Shown here in pieces: positions 62,266-64,000 of a DNA stretch of 64,000 nucleotides (within the stretch, counting starts at the first letter, position 1; every line of letters begins with the position of its first letter). Origin of the DNA: an uncultured Pirellulaceae bacterium (GTDB lineage: Bacteria > Planctomycetota > Planctomycetia > Pirellulales > Pirellulaceae); contig CALKCK010000001.1 in assembly GCA_938083195.1 (NCBI GenBank), positions 1 to 64,000 of the forward strand, in the 5' to 3' direction. A program made the translations under genes and the position numbers. The notes beneath the pieces were generated by a model, which saw nothing but the letters and a program-made list of their open reading frames with translations, made no database searches and was not told the origin of the DNA.

Positions 62266-64000
62266 CTAGTTAAAGAAGCTATCCACTTCATCCTGCTTCT
62301 TCACGCCGTCTTTGGAGGTATAACTCTCTAGAACTGGAAGTGGATCAATCATCTGCCAAGATGGTAACTGCGCGAGGGCAAGCGCCATCAGGGCACTTCC
62401 TCTTAATGTCCAAAACACATAGCCAAGGGTACCAAGCGTCGTCAGTGCTCCAACGGTCATTTTAATATCCTCTAGGCTTGAATCGTAACGATCCGACTCC
62501 TTCAATTGGTCAATGAGATATCCGGTATTCATCGAAATACCCATAATGCTATTCAGCTCTAAATTTCGAATCTCAGATTCTTCTATCACCATTTCTGAGT
62601 CGGAGTTTATCAGCAGCATTCGCAGGACATTAGCCGCGCGATTCCGATCTGAAATTAAGCCAACGTACTCTTCAATTTGCTCAGGCACGAATTTCACAAA
62701 CTCATCACGACGTGACGCATCGTCTTCTTCTTGCAATGAACGCCTGTCTTTTCTCGCTGCAATCGCACTGGATGCCCCCAGATATTCGTCGTTAATATCA
62801 TCCGATTCATCTACCTTGTTTTCGATATTCGCGACTTGATTGAGAGTCGACGTTCCCGCACCTGCTTCCACCGAAATACTTACCGTCGTAGCGACACCAT
62901 CTGCGGCGCCATCACTGGGAAGGTAAGAAAAAGTATCGACTCCAAAAAAACCAGCATTAGGTATATAAACAAAGGATCCATTGGGATTCAACAAGACCGT
63001 CCCATTGGCGGGAGGTTCCACCAAAAGTGCAACAATCGAATCGCCCTCGACATCACTATCATTGGCAAGCACGCTCTGAAATGCACTTAACACCCGACCA
63101 GTGGTCGTGGAATACTCATCCACATCTCCCACCGGTGCATCATTTACAGGAGCAACTTGAATTTCAACGTTTGCAATGGAACTTAATAAACTTCCATCAT
63201 CCAATTGATAAGTGAAACTGTCTTCCAGTGTTTCCGAACCGTCATGCGTGTAGACAAAACTTCCATCCGCGTTCAACGCAACCGTGCCGTTAACCGGAGC
63301 ATTCACTAAACGGGCGACAATCTCCGCACTGTCAGGGTCTGAATCATTCCCAAGAAGCTTTCCACCGTTGGCTGTAAAACTTGCCCCCTCGTCAACGGCA
63401 AAGACATCGTCTTGCGCTACCGGTGCATCGTTAACTGGTATAACCGAGATGACAAAAACACCCCCAGTCGCAAGCCCTGTCCCATCATCAACCAGGAACT
63501 CAAAACTATCTGAAAGTGACTCTGAGCCATCGTGCACATAACTGACTCGGTTTTCATTGAGATCCTGTTGGGTGAACTCATTCGCTGTGACACCAGCAAC
63601 TTGCAAGGTTCCTTTTACTGGAGAGTTCACCACGGAATAGACAAGACGGTCGTCCGCCTGCTCTTCATCGACGGTCCGTAGAAACGACGAATCAATTATG
63701 CCAACGCCGCCCTCAGATACAATCAAAACAGAATTCTCAACTAGAATCTGCTCATCGTTTACGTCATTGAGTTCAATCAAGACTTCAGCGGTATCTGCGA
63801 GACCCTCACCATCAACTACCTCAACCAATAAATTTACCATTGGAGTAGTTTCATAATTGAGCAATGCCTGATCCAAAACGATCACTTCGCCTGTCAACGG
63901 ATCGACATCTAGTATGCCAACTCCATTACCACCGGTGACGTGATAGCTCAGCACGTCATCGGCATCGACATCGACCGCAGATAGTAAACCTACGAATGTT
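62266..64000 (-). CDS. Cadherin/VCBS-repeat surface protein, 5' part outside the window
   Basis: The frame is open to the right edge, so only the C-terminal 570 or so residues are visible. In order these are part of a cadherin repeat (DVDPLTGEVIVL and the DVND end), a CSPG-like repeat (SYVHDGSESLSDSFEFLVDDG), two Ig-like/VCBS repeats with NDSD-PDS and NDSDVEGDSIVALLVEPPANGTV, and a C-terminal region with Lys/Glu-rich helices and one hydrophobic segment (GALTTLGTLGYVFWTLRGSALMALA) near the end. Such calcium-binding repeats form extracellular adhesins. The protein may be very large. The C-terminal helix would anchor it in a membrane. Confidence 0.88.
   Translation of the reverse strand, partial: TFVGLLSAVDVDADDVLSYHVTGGNGVGILDVDPLTGEVIVLDQALLNYETTPMVNLLVEVVDGEGLADTAEVLIELNDVNDEQILVENSVLIVSEGGVGIIDSSFLRTVDEEQADDRLVYSVVNSPVKGTLQVAGVTANEFTQQDLNENRVSYVHDGSESLSDSFEFLVDDGTGLATGGVFVISVIPVNDAPVAQDDVFAVDEGASFTANGGKLLGNDSDPDSAEIVARLVNAPVNGTVALNADGSFVYTHDGSETLEDSFTYQLDDGSLLSSIANVEIQVAPVNDAPVGDVDEYSTTTGRVLSAFQSVLANDSDVEGDSIVALLVEPPANGTVLLNPNGSFVYIPNAGFFGVDTFSYLPSDGAADGVATTVSISVEAGAGTSTLNQVANIENKVDESDDINDEYLGASSAIAARKDRRSLQEEDDASRRDEFVKFVPEQIEEYVGLISDRNRAANVLRMLLINSDSEMVIEESEIRNLELNSIMGISMNTGYLIDQLKESDRYDSSLEDIKMTVGALTTLGTLGYVFWTLRGSALMALALAQLPSWQMIDPLPVLESYTSKDGVKKQDEVDSFFN

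Noticed and set aside
1..64000. CRISPR arrays, transposases, integrases, phage genes, toxin-antitoxin pairs, rRNA
   Set aside because: None was found on either strand; the direct repeats present are only two to three copies of unrelated short units.

Overview
The window looks like a chromosomal segment of a planctomycete, most likely a marine Pirellulaceae-type bacterium. This is an inference from gene content: a DUF1552 protein with a twin-arginine signal, a sulfatase remnant, a PTPMT1-like lipid phosphatase, an M50 protease/HlyD fusion, many secreted TPR proteins, and a MurB gene followed by an FtsQ-like gene. Base composition is moderately AT-rich. No rRNA, complete tRNA, CRISPR array, transposase or prophage was seen, so most of the window reads as ordinary chromosome.

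Layout. 1-1.6 kb: a LysM-repeat protein cut by the left edge and a putative molybdenum-carrier protein. 2-5.3 kb: the tadA-tadB-tadC core of a Tad/Flp pilus machine. 5.7-10.7 kb: a secreted Cys-containing protein, a small coiled-coil protein, truB and acnA. 11-17.8 kb: a small CxxC membrane protein, valS, a ferredoxin-NADP reductase, murB and an FtsQ-like gene. 17.9-26.5 kb (minus strand): recO, a BamD-like lipoprotein, an LptE-like lipoprotein, a TPR protein, a 1266-residue envelope protein and csrA. 26.9-31.4 kb: MATE transporter, PTPMT1-like phosphatase, thioredoxin lipoprotein, TPR protein and an iodotyrosine-deiodinase-like flavoprotein. 31.4-37.9 kb (minus strand): a four-gene set of a 1003-residue TPR protein, ExbB, ExbD and a TonB-like protein that ends in a terpene-cyclase-type toroid. 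38.3-42 kb: greA, then an M50 protease/HlyD fusion with a small duplicated-domain partner. 42-48.9 kb: GT2 glycosyltransferase, sulfatase pseudogene, queA, a ketosynthase homologue lacking its catalytic triad, a GNAT-like protein and an epimerase. 48.9-57.8 kb: DUF1552 protein, nickel superoxide dismutase, esterase, SAM-fold protein, KAS III, FabZ-like dehydratase, cyclophilin, a secreted protein and queG. 58-64 kb (minus strand): a REC-HD-GYP regulator, a GGDEF-HD sensor and the C-terminal half of a cadherin/VCBS-type surface protein.

The best candidate for an undescribed system is the ExbB/ExbD cluster at 31.4-37.9 kb. The 673-residue protein has the N-terminal anchor of a TonB-type energy transducer, including the S-x3-H motif and a periplasmic linker, but carries an alpha/alpha-toroid where TonB has its receptor-binding domain. 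Other points of interest are a ketosynthase with Glu/Asn/Asn at the Cys/His/His positions, a deiodinase-like enzyme with the full E-Y-K signature, a nickel SOD whose Ni hook lies behind a Sec signal, a PqqD-like/M50/HlyD fusion, and at least eight short tandem duplications clustered at gene ends.

Two queuosine genes (queA, queG), two fatty-acid-type enzymes (KAS III, FabZ-like) and two putative c-di-GMP proteins sit within reach of one another, but only the Tad, RecO-to-LptE, ExbBD and M50 groups have spacing that suggests operons.
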